Shown here: positions 32,520 through 43,893 of the stretch, piece by piece
How the letters are laid out: the number at the start of each line of letters is the position of its first letter
Numbering within the stretch: position 1 is the first letter of the stretch
Assembly (NCBI GenBank): GCA_016222825.1
Contig: JACRQF010000019.1
Coordinates: 1 to 64,000 of the forward strand
Direction of reading: 5' to 3'
Source of the DNA: Verrucomicrobiota bacterium
GTDB taxonomy: Bacteria > Verrucomicrobiota > Verrucomicrobiia > CAIQCK01
Length of the DNA: 64,000 nt
Position numbers and translations under genes: made by a program
Notes under the pieces: model-generated
Seen by the model: the letters and a program-made list of their open reading frames with translations, nothing else
The model's database searches: none
Told to the model about the DNA's origin: nothing

Positions 32520-33977
32520 TCACCGCTGCGCCGCCTTCGTCGCGACGGGCGGGTTCAGGGAGGTGAGCGAGGCGGAGACGCCGTCGAGCACGCGCGCGGG
32601 GAGCACGCCGAGGGCGAGGATGCCGGCCATCAGCAGCACGCAGAGGGCGCGCGTGGACCCGTCAAGCGCGATGGCGGGGCGCTGGCTGGCGTCGCGGAAA
32701 CAGGCTTCGCGGATGATGCAGAGGTAATAGTAGATGGCGATGGCGGTGTTGACCACGGTGACGATGACGAGGAAGAGGTGGCCCTTGGCCAGCGCGGCGG
32801 AGAGGAGCGTGAGCTTGCCCATGAAGCCCACGAACGGCGGCACGCCCGCCAGCGAGAAGATGCCCACCACCAACGTCAGCGCCAGCAACGGCGAGCGGCG
32901 GTGCAGGCCGGCCAGTTCGTCCATCGCGACGTTGTCGCCGTCGCAGGAGACTTTGCAGATGACGACGAAGCACGCGAGCACCATGAAGAGGTAGCCGACG
33001 ATGTAGTAGAGCGCGGCGGTGTAGCCGGCGTTGTCGAGCGCCACGAAGCCCACCAGCGCATAGCCGGCGTGCGCGATGCCGGAGAATCCCAGCAGCCGCT
33101 TGAGGTCCTTCTGCATGAGCGCGATGAGGTTGCCGTAGAACATGGAGACGGCGGCCAGCAGGGTCAGCAGGATGACGAGGCTCCGGCTGTCCGGCGACGC
33201 CAGCGAGATGAACCGCACCAACACGGCCACCGCGCCGATCTTGGAAAGCGAGGCGATCACGCCGGCGGTTTCGTTGGACGCGCCTTGATAGACATCCGGC
33301 GTCCAAAAGTGGAACGGGAAGACGGCGAGTTTGAACAACAGGCCGCAGCAGGTAATGGCGATGCCGGCGATGACCAGCGGCGTGTGGAGGATGGGCCGCA
33401 GTTTCTCCACCATCACCGGCAGCGAGGTGGTGCCGGTGAGGCCGAAGAGGTAGCTCATGCCAAAGAGCATGATGCCGTTGGCCGCGATGCCGAACATCAT
33501 GTATTTGATGGCCGACTCCATCTGGCTGCGCCGGTCTTCGCGCTCGCGCCGCATCGCCACCAGCAGGTAGAGCGGGAACGACGACAACTCCAGCGCGACC
33601 ACGAGCGTGATGATGTCCACGCAGCTCACGAGCAGGACCAGCCCGCACACGCTGAGCGCGAGGAAGAGGTGATATTCGGGCTTCACGTCCTCGCGGATGT
33701 CGTCGAGGCCGCCGCTAAGCAGCACCACCAGCGTGTAGCCGAACGCGAAGACGAGCTTGAGGATTTGGGAGAAAAGGTCCACGCGATACGCGCCGTCGAA
33801 AAGGACGGCTTCCTGCCCCAAACAGAACGCGCAGGCGATCATCGTGGCGACGGAAACGGCGAGGGCGGTCATTCTGGCCCGGCGGGCGCCATGGTCGCCG
33901 AGGCAGACGACGAACAATCCGAGCGCGCCTGCGAGCAGGACCAGTTCTGGAAGGAATGCCATGAAGGAAGTGGTCAT
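32520..33977 (-). CDS. nuoN: NADH-quinone oxidoreductase subunit N
   Basis: 485 aa, about 14 membrane spans. An antiporter-type (proton-pumping) membrane-arm subunit of complex I. Typical stretches: SSFPLYLLVAMRREREDRRS, GIAITCCGLLFKLAVFPFHF, DVYQGASNETAGVIASLSK and FSGIAHAGYALVG. The lysines and glutamate expected in the proton path (for example FKLAVFP) are present. It starts 4 bases after nuoM. Last of the canonical complex I genes in this operon. Confidence 0.95.
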   Translation of the reverse strand: MTTSFMAFLPELVLLAGALGLFVVCLGDHGARRARMTALAVSVATMIACAFCLGQEAVLFDGAYRVDLFSQILKLVFAFGYTLVVLLSGGLDDIREDVKPEYHLFLALSVCGLVLLVSCVDIITLVVALELSSFPLYLLVAMRREREDRRSQMESAIKYMMFGIAANGIMLFGMSYLFGLTGTTSLPVMVEKLRPILHTPLVIAGIAITCCGLLFKLAVFPFHFWTPDVYQGASNETAGVIASLSKIGAVAVLVRFISLASPDSRSLVILLTLLAAVSMFYGNLIALMQKDLKRLLGFSGIAHAGYALVGFVALDNAGYTAALYYIVGYLFMVLACFVVICKVSCDGDNVAMDELAGLHRRSPLLALTLVVGIFSLAGVPPFVGFMGKLTLLSAALAKGHLFLVIVTVVNTAIAIYYYLCIIREACFRDASQRPAIALDGSTRALCVLLMAGILALGVLPARVLDGVSASLTSLNPPVATKAAQR

Positions 33978-33981
33978 GGTG

Positions 33982-35486
<1,505 letters not shown>

Positions 35487-35490
<4 letters not shown>

Positions 35491-37289
35491 CGTGCGAATG
35501 CGTTGTGCGAGAGGAGAAAGACGACGATGAGGACCGCCGCGACGACGAAGGCCATCGCCAAGCTTTCCTGCATCTGCCCGCGCTGAACGAAGCGCAGCCG
35601 GTTGCCGATGCGGCAAACAAGCTCCGCCAGCCCGTCCACCGCGCCGTCAATGACGCGGTTGTCGAACTTCCCCGCGAGCCGCGCGGAAATCATCAGCGGG
35701 ATGAGGCCGGCAAGGCGATAAACCTCGCCGACAAAGTTGTCCGCGAGCTGGATCGGCTTCCGCGCGAGCGCGAGGAAGATGCGACCGCCCATGCGGTAAA
35801 ACCAATCCATGTCGAGGCTGATCGTCGGCTCCGGCTCCAGTTTCTTGATGAGCCAGAAGAAACCGACGGCGGTGAACAGCAAAAGCTGGAGCGTCTCGGA
35901 GACGTGGTAGGACGTGTAAGGATGATACGCGCCCGCCGCTTCGGGATACGGCAGCATCTTGTAGAGATACGGCGTGTAGCAACCGATGAAGATACAGAGC
36001 GCCGACGCGGCGATCATCGCGGCGTTCATGTTCCACGGCGGCTCCGCAGCCCGATCCCATGTTTCCTTCTTGCAATTGTTTTTCCCGAACCAGATGAAGT
36101 AAGGCACCTTCAAGCCGGTGTGCAGGAATGTGCCGACCGACGCGAGCATGAGCAGGAAGCCGGCCCAGAGTTTGTGCTCCTCAAACCCGGCCGAGACGAT
36201 CATGGACTTGCTGACGAACCCGCTGAAGAGCGGGAACGCCGAGATCGAGAGGCCGCCGATGAGCGTGAAGACGAACGTCCACGGCATCTTCTTGTAGAGG
36301 CCGCCGAGTTCCGTGAATTTGCTCTGGCCGGTCATGTGCAGCACCGCGCCGCAGCCCATGAAGAGCAGTCCTTTGTAGAGGATGTGCGCGAACGCGTGGG
36401 CGCACGCGCCGTTGATGGCCATCTGCGTGCCGAGGCCGACGCCGGCCACCATGTAGCCGACCTGGCTGATGATGTGATACGCAAGCAACCGCCGGCAGTC
36501 GTTCTCCAGCACCGCATAGACGACACCGTAGAGCGCCATGATGACGCCGAGCGGCACGAGGATTTCCATGCCGGGGAAACCACGGCAGAGCGCATAGACC
36601 GCCGTCTTCGTGGTGAACGCGCAGAGGAAGACGGAGCCGTTGAAGGTCGCCTCGCCGTAGGCGTCGGGCAGCCACGCGTGGATCGGCGGCACGGCGGCGT
36701 TGAGGATGAAGCCAATGAGCACCAGCCACGCGGCGAGCGTTGGTTGTTGCACATTGAACGCGTCGAACGACCAACTGCCCGTCGCCTTGCAGTGGAGCAC
36801 CATGCCCGCCAGCAACGCCACGCCGCCCGCAACGTGGACGAGCAGGTAGCGATACCCAGCACCGAGTGATTCCGGCCGCTGGCGCAGCCAGATCAGGAAA
36901 ACCGACGAGAACGCCATCAGTTCCCAGAAGAGGAACAGCGTGATGAAATCTCCCGCGTAGATGCAGCCGAGTGAGCCGGCAACATAAATCCACGCAGCGA
37001 CGTGTTGGGCGTTGTCCTTGACGTGCAACCCGTAGAGCGTCCCGACGACGCACATCAGGCTCATGATGTAGCCGAAGACGGCGCTCAGCGCGTCCACGCG
37101 CCCGAACGTCAGCGTCCAATCGAGGAACTGCACCACGCCAAACGTCCCCTTGGCCATGCCGACGATGCGCGCGAACACGAGCACGGGAATGAGGAAGAGA
37201 TACGCCTTCTTCAAACGCGCCGGCACCAGCGGAATCAGCACGCTTCCGAGAATCAGAATCAGCGCGGGATGAAGCCAGAGGTCACTCAT
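35487..37289 (-). CDS. nuoL: NuoL-type proton-pumping subunit of complex I
   Basis: 600 aa, with a ribosome site GGGAGGA. The core is antiporter-type (NAAVPPIHAWLPDAYGEATF, FTTKTAVYALCRG, LAYHIISQVGYMVAG, AHAFAHILYKGLLFMG) and in places looks more like MrpD/MrpA family proteins than like typical NuoL. The C-terminus has the NuoL-like amphipathic segment and extra span (VDGLAELVCRIGNRLRFVQR then LAMAFVVAAVLIVVFLL), which supports the NuoL position at the distal end of the arm. It overlaps the 86 aa gene upstream by 8 bases. Confidence 0.85.
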
Positions 37290-37542
37290 CGTAGTAATCC
37301 TCCCGCGTCATGATGCCGAGATGGCCAAACCACTTCGACACGACGATCAGCACGGCGCATCCCACAAAACCCCAGAGCGCCCAGAAGCCGGGCACGTGCT
37401 CGGCCCATGTGTGCGCATGTTCCTTGTCCACGATGGCCGGCACTGCATCCAGCAGCTCCAGCACCGCAAGCAGCGCGAAGCAGACGCGCACGACGGTCTT
37501 CAGCCGGTTCCGGAGGTAATCTATGAGAGCGACGAGTTTCAT
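37282..37542 (-). CDS. Small two-span membrane protein in the complex I operon
   Basis: 86 aa. Two hydrophobic segments (VRVCFALLAVLELLDAVPA and FWALWGFVGCAVLIVVSKW) are followed by an acidic end (TREDYYDE). It is locked into the operon: the start overlaps the stop of the MrpD-like gene (ATGA) and its end overlaps nuoL. I do not recognise it as a standard complex I or Mrp subunit. It may bridge the additional antiporter-type subunit to the arm (inference). Confidence 0.8.
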   Translation of the reverse strand: MKLVALIDYLRNRLKTVVRVCFALLAVLELLDAVPAIVDKEHAHTWAEHVPGFWALWGFVGCAVLIVVSKWFGHLGIMTREDYYDE

Positions 37543-39014
37543 GGCAGGACTGCTTTCACAAACTGCATGAAGAAGTCGGGATAGAACCCGATGACGACCG
37601 AGATGCCGGCTGTGACGGTCAGCGGAATCACCATCGTCGGATGCGCTTCCTTGAAATGGTGTTTCGCGTCCTCCGCCGACGGCTTGCCGAAGAAGGCGTC
37701 ATAAACCACCGGCGCGAAGTAGGCTGCATTCAGGACCGTGCTCGCCAACAGCACCACGATGATGCCGATGGAGCCGGCGTCGAACGCGCCGTTGAGCAGA
37801 TACCATTTGCTCACGAAGCCGCCGACCGGCGGCGCGCCGATCATGCTCAGCGACGCGACGGCGAACGCGCCAAAAGTGAACGGCATCGCGCGACCAAGAC
37901 CGCTCATCTCGGAGATGTTCTTTTTGTGCGTGGCGACGTAGATCGCGCCGGCGCAGAAGAAGAGCGTGATCTTCGAGAACGCGTGGTTGGCGATGTGGAC
38001 GAGACCGCCCTCAATGCCCGCGGGCGTCAGCAGCGCCACGCCGAGGATGACATAGGAAAGCTGGCTGACGGTCGAATAAGCGAGCCGCGCCTTCAGGTTG
38101 TCCTTGCTCAACGCGATGATGGACGCGACGAGGATGGTGAACGACACGAAGTAGGCCGTAGGCAGGCCGAGGTTCAGCGCATCCATGCGGTCCACGCCGA
38201 AGACGTAGAGCATCACACGCACCGTCGAGAACACGCCGACCTTCACAACCGCGACGGCGTGCAACAGCGCGCTCACCGGCGTCGGCGCGACCATCGCGCC
38301 CGGCAGCCAGTGGTGCAACGGCATGATGCCGTTCTTGGCGAAGCCGAGGATGCAGCAGATGTAGAGGACGGTGACGATGCCGCGATGCACATCCGGCGGC
38401 AGGATGCCGCTGCGGATGTTGGTGGCGAAGTCGAGGTTGCCAACCAGGACGTAGATGAGGACCATCGCCGGCAGGACGAGGCCCTTGGCGGTGGCGGTCA
38501 GATAGACGAGGTATTTCTTCCCGCCTTCGTAACCTTCCTCGTCCTGATGGTGGGCGACGAGCGGATAGGTGGTGACGCTGACGATTTCGTAGAAGAGATA
38601 AAGAGTGAGCAGGTTGTCGGAGAACGCGCAGCCGATCGCGCCAAACAGCGCCAGCGCGAAGCACGTGTTGAACCGCGTCTGCGCGTGTTCCCCCAGCCCG
38701 CGCATGTAGCCCGCCGAATAGAACACGGTGACGATCCACAAAAACGACGCCGACACCGCGAAGATCATCGAGAGCGCGTCGGCGCGGAGCGTCACGCTCA
38801 GCCCCGGCAGCAACACGAACACGGTAAAGTGCAGCGTTTTGCCGGCGCGGATGTCAGGCACCAACGAGACCGTGACAGCAAACAGCGCCGCAGCGGCCAG
38901 GAACGAGCAGGCTTCGCGAACATTGGGCCGCTTGCCGTTCGCCATGACCAGCCCCGCGCCAACGAGCGGCGCGAGGATGGCGGCGAGCAATCGAATGTCC
39001 TGGGGTGTCTCCAT
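37539..39014 (-). CDS. Additional antiporter-type subunit (MrpD/NuoL family) of complex I
   Basis: 491 aa, about 14 spans, Proton_antipo_M family. Stretches: LTLYLFYEIVSVTTYPLVAH, AKNGIMPLHHWLPGAMVAP, TPVSALLHAVAVVKVGVFS, LAYSTVSQLSYVILG, HIANHAFSKITLFFCAGAIY and IGAPPVGGFVSKWYL. The HAVAVVKVGVFS pattern is typical of MrpD/monovalent cation:H+ antiporter subunit D. It lacks the long NuoL C-terminal extension. It starts 4 bases after nuoK and would be a fourth ion-translocating subunit of this complex. Confidence 0.9.
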   Translation of the reverse strand: METPQDIRLLAAILAPLVGAGLVMANGKRPNVREACSFLAAAALFAVTVSLVPDIRAGKTLHFTVFVLLPGLSVTLRADALSMIFAVSASFLWIVTVFYSAGYMRGLGEHAQTRFNTCFALALFGAIGCAFSDNLLTLYLFYEIVSVTTYPLVAHHQDEEGYEGGKKYLVYLTATAKGLVLPAMVLIYVLVGNLDFATNIRSGILPPDVHRGIVTVLYICCILGFAKNGIMPLHHWLPGAMVAPTPVSALLHAVAVVKVGVFSTVRVMLYVFGVDRMDALNLGLPTAYFVSFTILVASIIALSKDNLKARLAYSTVSQLSYVILGVALLTPAGIEGGLVHIANHAFSKITLFFCAGAIYVATHKKNISEMSGLGRAMPFTFGAFAVASLSMIGAPPVGGFVSKWYLLNGAFDAGSIGIIVVLLASTVLNAAYFAPVVYDAFFGKPSAEDAKHHFKEAHPTMVIPLTVTAGISVVIGFYPDFFMQFVKAVLP

Positions 39015-39018
39015 GCGG

Positions 39019-39345
39019 CTATCCGTTCAGATCGGCAAGCTCCCGGGCTTTGATGGAGTGGTAGTTGCGATAGACCGCGATGATGATGCTCAGCGCGATG
39101 GCCACCTCGGCCGCTGCAAGGCCCATGATGAACAGCACGAACACCTGCCCCACCGTCGGGTCGGGCGCGTGAAAACGGTTCAACGCCATGAAGTTCAGCG
39201 AGGCGGCGGAGAAGATGATCTCGCCGGAGATCAACATGCCGATGAGCGTGCGCCGCCGGATCAGACCATAAATCCCAACCGCCAGCAGGAACGCCGCAAC
39301 CACGAGGAAGACGTCCGCCTGTTCGTATGCGTGCAGGAGCTTCAT
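39019..39345 (-). CDS. nuoK: NADH-quinone oxidoreductase subunit K
   Basis: 108 aa from ATG 39345, overlapping the nuoJ stop (ATGA). Three membrane spans; the NuoK signature includes a conserved Glu in span 2 (LIGMLISGEIIFSAASLNFM) and another in span 3 (AAAEVAIALSIIIAVYRN), both in the proton path at the foot of the membrane arm. Confidence 0.95.
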   Translation of the reverse strand: MKLLHAYEQADVFLVVAAFLLAVGIYGLIRRRTLIGMLISGEIIFSAASLNFMALNRFHAPDPTVGQVFVLFIMGLAAAEVAIALSIIIAVYRNYHSIKARELADLNG

Positions 39346-39872
39346 GCCTTGGTCCTCCCGGCGCGTGCGATCACCAATGCCCCAAGGATCGCCACAAAGA
39401 GCACGAGCGAGATCGCCTCGAACGCCATGCTGTAGGTGCTCAGCAGCGACACGCCAATCGCCTTCGTGGAACCGTCGCTGACCTGGGCCGGCGGCGCGGG
39501 CCACGGTCCTTGAAGCCCCAATCGGGACAACCCCCAACAGATCGCCGCGCCCGCCAACAGCGCCACGATACCCCACAGAACGGTGGTGTCGCGTTTGCTC
39601 TCATACGTCAGATCGGGTTCGGCGAGCATGATCCCGAAGATGATGGTCACGCAAACCGCGCCGATATAGACGAGGATTTCCATCAATGCGAGGAACGGGC
39701 TGTGGAGGAAATAATAAAGCCCGGCGATGCCGACGCAGCAGATCGCCAGACCGCAGACGGCGCGGACGATGCGCGTCGTGATCACGGCCAGCAGCGCGCC
39801 CGCAACCGTGGTTGCCACGCACAGGAGAAACACCGTGCCGACGATCAGATCCTGGGCTGGAAAATGGTCCAT
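39342..39872 (-). CDS. nuoJ: NADH-quinone oxidoreductase subunit J
   Basis: 176 aa from ATG 39872, with a strong AAGGAGG ribosome site and a TGATG overlap with nuoI. Five membrane spans; the conserved third-span motif reads LALMEILVYIGAVCVTIIFG. The larger in-frame ORF extending to 40154 lies inside nuoI and is not used. Confidence 0.95.
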   Translation of the reverse strand: MDHFPAQDLIVGTVFLLCVATTVAGALLAVITTRIVRAVCGLAICCVGIAGLYYFLHSPFLALMEILVYIGAVCVTIIFGIMLAEPDLTYESKRDTTVLWGIVALLAGAAICWGLSRLGLQGPWPAPPAQVSDGSTKAIGVSLLSTYSMAFEAISLVLFVAILGALVIARAGRTKA

Positions 39873-40357
39873 CAGGCCGCCTCCTTGGATTGTTCCGGCT
39901 GCGCCTGCGGCGGCTTGGGTTGCTCCGACTCCAACCGTTTGAACAGGTCCATGATGAATTCCTCCTTGCTGACGCTGGCGAGGTTGTAGTCCTTGGAGAA
40001 CCGGATCGCCTCGCTCTTGCACGCCTCGACGCACGACCCGCAAAGGCTGCACTTGGTGAAATCGAGCTTGAACTCCGTCACCGATTTCCGCCTCTCGCCT
40101 TCCCGCTTCACGCCCTCGACAATGATGCAGTCGCTGGGACACGCCTTCTCGCACGCCTTGCAGGCAAAACAGATGGCCTTGCCCGTCTGCGGGTCGCGCA
40201 CCAGTTCGATATGGCCGCGGAAACGCACCGGCATCTTCAGCGTCTCGTGCGGGTAATGCACCGTCACCTGCGGTTTGAAAAACTGCCCCAGTGTGATGCG
40301 CATGCCCGTCACGAGGCTGTGGAACCCGCTGCCGATTTCCTTGAGAAGCGCTTTCAT
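39872..40357 (-). CDS. nuoI: NADH-quinone oxidoreductase subunit I
   Basis: 161 aa from ATG 40357 (TAATG overlap with nuoH). Two [4Fe-4S] motifs: CFACKACEKACP and CSLCGSCVEACK (the latter ends in Lys-Ser rather than Pro). They correspond to clusters N6a/N6b on the path to quinone. The C-terminus is Pro/Glu/Gln-rich. Confidence 0.95.
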   Translation of the reverse strand: MKALLKEIGSGFHSLVTGMRITLGQFFKPQVTVHYPHETLKMPVRFRGHIELVRDPQTGKAICFACKACEKACPSDCIIVEGVKREGERRKSVTEFKLDFTKCSLCGSCVEACKSEAIRFSKDYNLASVSKEEFIMDLFKRLESEQPKPPQAQPEQSKEAA

Positions 40358-41349
40358 TATTTCAGGACCTTCATGACGACGGCAGTCAGGATGAGGGTGG
40401 ACAACGAGATCGGAATGAGGAGTTTCCAGGAGAGGTTCAGCAGGTTGTAGAACTGCGTGCGCGGAAAGGTCCAACGCACCCAGATCACGGTAAAGACCAG
40501 CACATACATCTTCAGCAAGAACCAGAACACGCCGGACCAGACGCCGAACGGGCTTTGCCAGCCGCCCAGGAACAGGATCGTCGCGAACGCGCAGCCGAGG
40601 ATGATGTTGGCGTATTCGGCTATGAAGAACACGCCAAACCCCATGCCGGCATACTCGGTGAACGCGCCCGCCACCAGTTCGCTCTCGGCCTCGGCCATGT
40701 CGAACGGCGCGCGGTTGGTCTCGGCCAGCATGCAGACGAAGAAGATGATGAACGTCAGCGGCATCAGCGGGTTCACGTCGAGACGGAAGATGTTCCAGCG
40801 CCAGAACCAGCCGGCTTGTTGCTGGACGATTTCGTTGAGGTTCATCGTGCCCGTCGCCATCAGCATGGTGACAACCACCAGCAGCATGGGAATTTCGTAG
40901 GCCACGTCCTGCGAGACGATGCGCGCGGCGGAGATGATGGCGTATTTGTTGCGCGAGGACCAGCCGCTGAGCATGATCGCCATCACGTTGATCGAGCCGA
41001 ACGCAAAGATCATCAGCAAGCCGACGTTGGTGTCCCGCGCCACGAGCGATTCGCTGAAAGGAACCACCGCCAGGCCGATCATGGCGGGAATCATGACCAG
41101 CAGCGGCGCCGCGCGGAACAGGACGCCGTCGGCGCCCGGCGGAACATGGAGCTGCTTGGAAAGAAGCTTGATGCCGTCCGCGATGGGCTGCAACAAGCCG
41201 CCATAGCCGACTTCCGTGGGGCCGGGCCGCCGCTGGAACCGGGCGGCGCCTTTGCGCTCGACCCAGACCAGATAAGCGGCGTTGAGGCCGACGAAGGCCA
41301 TGATGCCGACCAGGAACAGCAACAAGCGGAAGGGTTCGATGATGCTCAT
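40357..41349 (-). CDS. nuoH: NADH-quinone oxidoreductase subunit H
   Basis: 330 aa, eight spans. NuoH signatures: YLVWVERKGAARFQRRPGPT near the N-terminus, LLQPIADGIKLLSKQ, DVAYEIPMLLVV, ETNRAPFDMAEAESELVAGA and VRWTFPRTQF. It forms the quinone-chamber floor and connects the arms. It starts 9 bases after the nuoD stop. Confidence 0.96.
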   Translation of the reverse strand: MSIIEPFRLLLFLVGIMAFVGLNAAYLVWVERKGAARFQRRPGPTEVGYGGLLQPIADGIKLLSKQLHVPPGADGVLFRAAPLLVMIPAMIGLAVVPFSESLVARDTNVGLLMIFAFGSINVMAIMLSGWSSRNKYAIISAARIVSQDVAYEIPMLLVVVTMLMATGTMNLNEIVQQQAGWFWRWNIFRLDVNPLMPLTFIIFFVCMLAETNRAPFDMAEAESELVAGAFTEYAGMGFGVFFIAEYANIILGCAFATILFLGGWQSPFGVWSGVFWFLLKMYVLVFTVIWVRWTFPRTQFYNLLNLSWKLLIPISLSTLILTAVVMKVLK

Positions 41350-41358
41350 GCCGGGTTT

Positions 41359-42489
41359 CTAGCGGTCAATGTCGGGGATCACCAGGTCCAGGCTGCCCAG
41401 CAGCGCCAGCGCGTCGGGCAGCATCATGCCCTGGCTCGCTTCTTCGTAGAGACTGAGGTTGCAGAACGACGGGGTCCGCAGCCTGACGCGATAGGGCATC
41501 TCCTTGTTGTCGCTGACAATCCGCACCAGCAGCCGCCCGCGCGCGGCTTCCACCGCGAAGCAGCAGTCGCCCGCCGGCGGTTTGAGCGTGCGCGGCACGC
41601 CGCTGGCCATCACCGGGCCGGCGGGCAGCTTGTCCAACGCCTGCTCGATGATGCGCAGGCTCTGCACCATCTCCTCCATGCGCACCAGGTAGCGCGCCAT
41701 GCAGTCGCCTTCGGGATACACCGGCACATCGAAGTCGAGGTCGCGATAGACGGAGTAAGGCTCGGACTTGCGCACGTCGTAGCCGACGCCCGAGCCGCGA
41801 ATGACGGGGCCGGTCGCGCCGTATTGGCGGCACATCTCCGCGCTGATGACGCCAATCCCGATGAGCCGCTTGCGCAGGATGATATTGTCCGTCACCAACG
41901 AGTGATACATCTTCATCCGCGGCCTCATGAAGGCCACAAACTCCCGTGTGCCCCGGATGAAATCGTCATCCACGTCGTTGCAGACGCCGCCGAAGCGATA
42001 GTAGCTATAGGTCAGGCGGGAACCGGTCAGGGCTTCGAGGATGTCGAGAATCTTCTCCCGGTCGTCAAACGCATAGAGCAGCGGCGTAAACCCGCCGAGG
42101 TCCAGCAGGAACGCGCCGAACCAGACCAGGTGGCTGGAGATGCGGTTCAACTCCGACGTGATGACGCGGATGTATTCCGCGCGCGGCGGCGCCGCGATGC
42201 CTGCGGCCCGCTCCACCGCCCCCACGTAGGCGTGGCTGTAAGCCATCGCCGCGAGATAATCTATGCGCCCCGTGTTGGGCAGGAACTGCGCCCACGTGCG
42301 GTTCTCGCCCATCTTCTCGTGCATCCGGTGGATGTAGCCGCAGACCGGCTCGGCGCGCGTGATGTATTCGCCGTCCATCGTCATCTTCAGCCGCAACACG
42401 CCGTGCGTGGCCGGATGCTGCGGGCCGACGTTGATGACGAACGTCTCGCCCTTCGTCTCGCCGGATGACAAAGCACTCAGCGCGCTCAC
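41359..42489 (-). CDS. nuoD: NADH-quinone oxidoreductase subunit D
   Basis: 376 aa if it starts at the GTG at 42489, which overlaps the nuoC stop (GTGA). This choice puts the conserved VGPQHPATHGVLR near residue 20, as expected. Other NuoD marks: GYIHRMHEKMGENRTW, SELNRISSHLVW, GVIRGSGV-like GPVIRGSGVGYDVRK, RTPSFCNLS and SLDLVIPDIDR at the end. It forms the quinone site with NuoB. The much longer ORF to 42747 runs through nuoC and is not real. nuoC and nuoD are separate here. Confidence 0.94.
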   Translation of the reverse strand: MSALSALSSGETKGETFVINVGPQHPATHGVLRLKMTMDGEYITRAEPVCGYIHRMHEKMGENRTWAQFLPNTGRIDYLAAMAYSHAYVGAVERAAGIAAPPRAEYIRVITSELNRISSHLVWFGAFLLDLGGFTPLLYAFDDREKILDILEALTGSRLTYSYYRFGGVCNDVDDDFIRGTREFVAFMRPRMKMYHSLVTDNIILRKRLIGIGVISAEMCRQYGATGPVIRGSGVGYDVRKSEPYSVYRDLDFDVPVYPEGDCMARYLVRMEEMVQSLRIIEQALDKLPAGPVMASGVPRTLKPPAGDCCFAVEAARGRLLVRIVSDNKEMPYRVRLRTPSFCNLSLYEEASQGMMLPDALALLGSLDLVIPDIDR

Positions 42490-43013
42490 GCTTTGAAGTC
42501 CTTTCTCAGCGGGTGATACGTCGCGTCCTCCGGCAGCAGCAGCGGCGTCAGGTTGGGATGACCGAGAAAGACGATGCCGAAGAACTCGTGCGTCTCGCGC
42601 TCGTGCCAGTTCGCGCCCGGATAGATTTCCGAGATCGTCGGAAGCTCCGGCTTCTCCCGCGGCACGCGCGCCCGCACGACGACCCGCCACGCGTGGGCCG
42701 GATGGAAGAAGTCGTAAACCACTTCCATCTGGCCTTCCGCCATCCAATCCACACCCGTCACCGCGTCTATCGCAAAACCGTTCTCGTCCATCAGCGTTGC
42801 CGCGGCCACGACGCGCTCAGGCCGGAGGCGCACGTCCAGATGGAAGCCCTTGGCCGCGTGATCCGTCAACTGCACCGGACTTGCCGGCTCGGGCGCAGCC
42901 GTGCCGACCTGCGCGCCGGCAGCAACCGGCACCGCCGGCGTCGTGGGAAGCGGCACATCCTGCGCGATCAACTTGTTGAATTGATCCGCGAGTTCCTGGA
43001 GAGAGCTGATCAC
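42486..43013 (-). CDS. nuoC: NADH-quinone oxidoreductase subunit C
   Basis: 175 aa with a GTG start overlapping the nuoB stop (GTGA). The conserved 30-kDa subunit signature ERETHEFFGIVFLGHPNLTP is followed by LPEDATYHPLRKDF. Residues about 20-50 are an Ala/Pro-rich insert. Confidence 0.94.
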   Translation of the reverse strand: MISSLQELADQFNKLIAQDVPLPTTPAVPVAAGAQVGTAAPEPASPVQLTDHAAKGFHLDVRLRPERVVAAATLMDENGFAIDAVTGVDWMAEGQMEVVYDFFHPAHAWRVVVRARVPREKPELPTISEIYPGANWHERETHEFFGIVFLGHPNLTPLLLPEDATYHPLRKDFKA

Positions 43014-43465
43014 TGCGGTATGACCTCGGGCCAGCGGCGTTTGCCGGTGAGCTTTTCTTCCAGCTTCAGGATTCCCTCGATGAGCGCCTCCGGCCGCGGC
43101 GGACAGCCGGGGATGAAGACGTCCACGGGGAAAAGTTTGTCCACGCCCTCGACCACGGCGTATTGGCCCGGAAACACAAACGGCCCGCCGGAGATGGCGC
43201 AGTTACCCATCGCAATGACCCACTTCGGTTCGAGCATCTGGTCGTAGAGCGTCCTCACCGCCGGGGCCATCTTCTTGTTGATCGTGCCGGCCACGATCAT
43301 CACATCCGCCTGCCGCGGCGACGGGCGGAACACCTCCGCGCCAAACCGCGAGATGTCAAAGCGCGACGCGCCCGCCGCCATCATCTCGATGGCGCAGCAG
43401 GCCAGGCCAAACGTCAGCGGCCAGAGCGAGTTGGCTCGCGCGAGCGACAACACGTCGTCCAGCAT
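43010..43465 (-). CDS. nuoB: NADH-quinone oxidoreductase subunit B
   Basis: 151 aa from ATG 43465, which has TAAGG about 8 bases upstream. A start at 43519 would overlap nuoA by 46 bases and has no ribosome site. Ligands of cluster N2: tandem Cys in FGLACCAIEMM, Cys in MGNCAISGGPF and Cys in IPGCPPRPEALIEG. It hands electrons to quinone. Confidence 0.94.
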   Translation of the reverse strand: MLDDVLSLARANSLWPLTFGLACCAIEMMAAGASRFDISRFGAEVFRPSPRQADVMIVAGTINKKMAPAVRTLYDQMLEPKWVIAMGNCAISGGPFVFPGQYAVVEGVDKLFPVDVFIPGCPPRPEALIEGILKLEEKLTGKRRWPEVIPQ

Positions 43466-43473
43466 CGCAAACC

Positions 43474-43893
43474 TTACGATCTGCGAAAGGTCTTGGGAGC
43501 AGCTTTTCTCAGGTTCCATTCAAACACGCCCTTCTTCCACGCATAAACGATCACCAACGCAAGAATCCCGACGAAGATCAGCATCTCGACCAGGTCCCGG
43601 ATGGCAAACTCCCTGTTATAAACCAACGCCACCGGGATCAGGTAGAGCACGTCCACCGCGAACGCCACAAACACCAGCGCATATAGATAATAGACCGCGC
43701 TGTAGCGGATCCACGCGTCCCCGATCGGGTCTATCCCGCACTCCACAAACTGCCCCGTCTTGTTCGCCGTCTGCCGCGTCTTCCGCGCCCCCAGCAGGCG
43801 CGCAATCACAATCGGCCCGAAGGCGAACGCCAGTCCGCCCAGGCAAAAAGCAAAAACGTAGATCAGATCGTATAGCTCTTCAGTCCGCATCAT
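43474..43893 (-). CDS. nuoA: NADH-quinone oxidoreductase subunit A
   Basis: 139 aa, three spans. The NuoA signature is KTGQFVECGIDPIGDAWIR (normally YECGxxP), and the second span is FVAFAVDVLYLIPVALV with its acidic residue. First gene of the minus-strand complex I operon; the promoter must lie in 43894-44100 but is not clear. ATGATG start without an obvious ribosome site. Confidence 0.94.
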   Translation of the reverse strand: MMRTEELYDLIYVFAFCLGGLAFAFGPIVIARLLGARKTRQTANKTGQFVECGIDPIGDAWIRYSAVYYLYALVFVAFAVDVLYLIPVALVYNREFAIRDLVEMLIFVGILALVIVYAWKKGVFEWNLRKAAPKTFRRS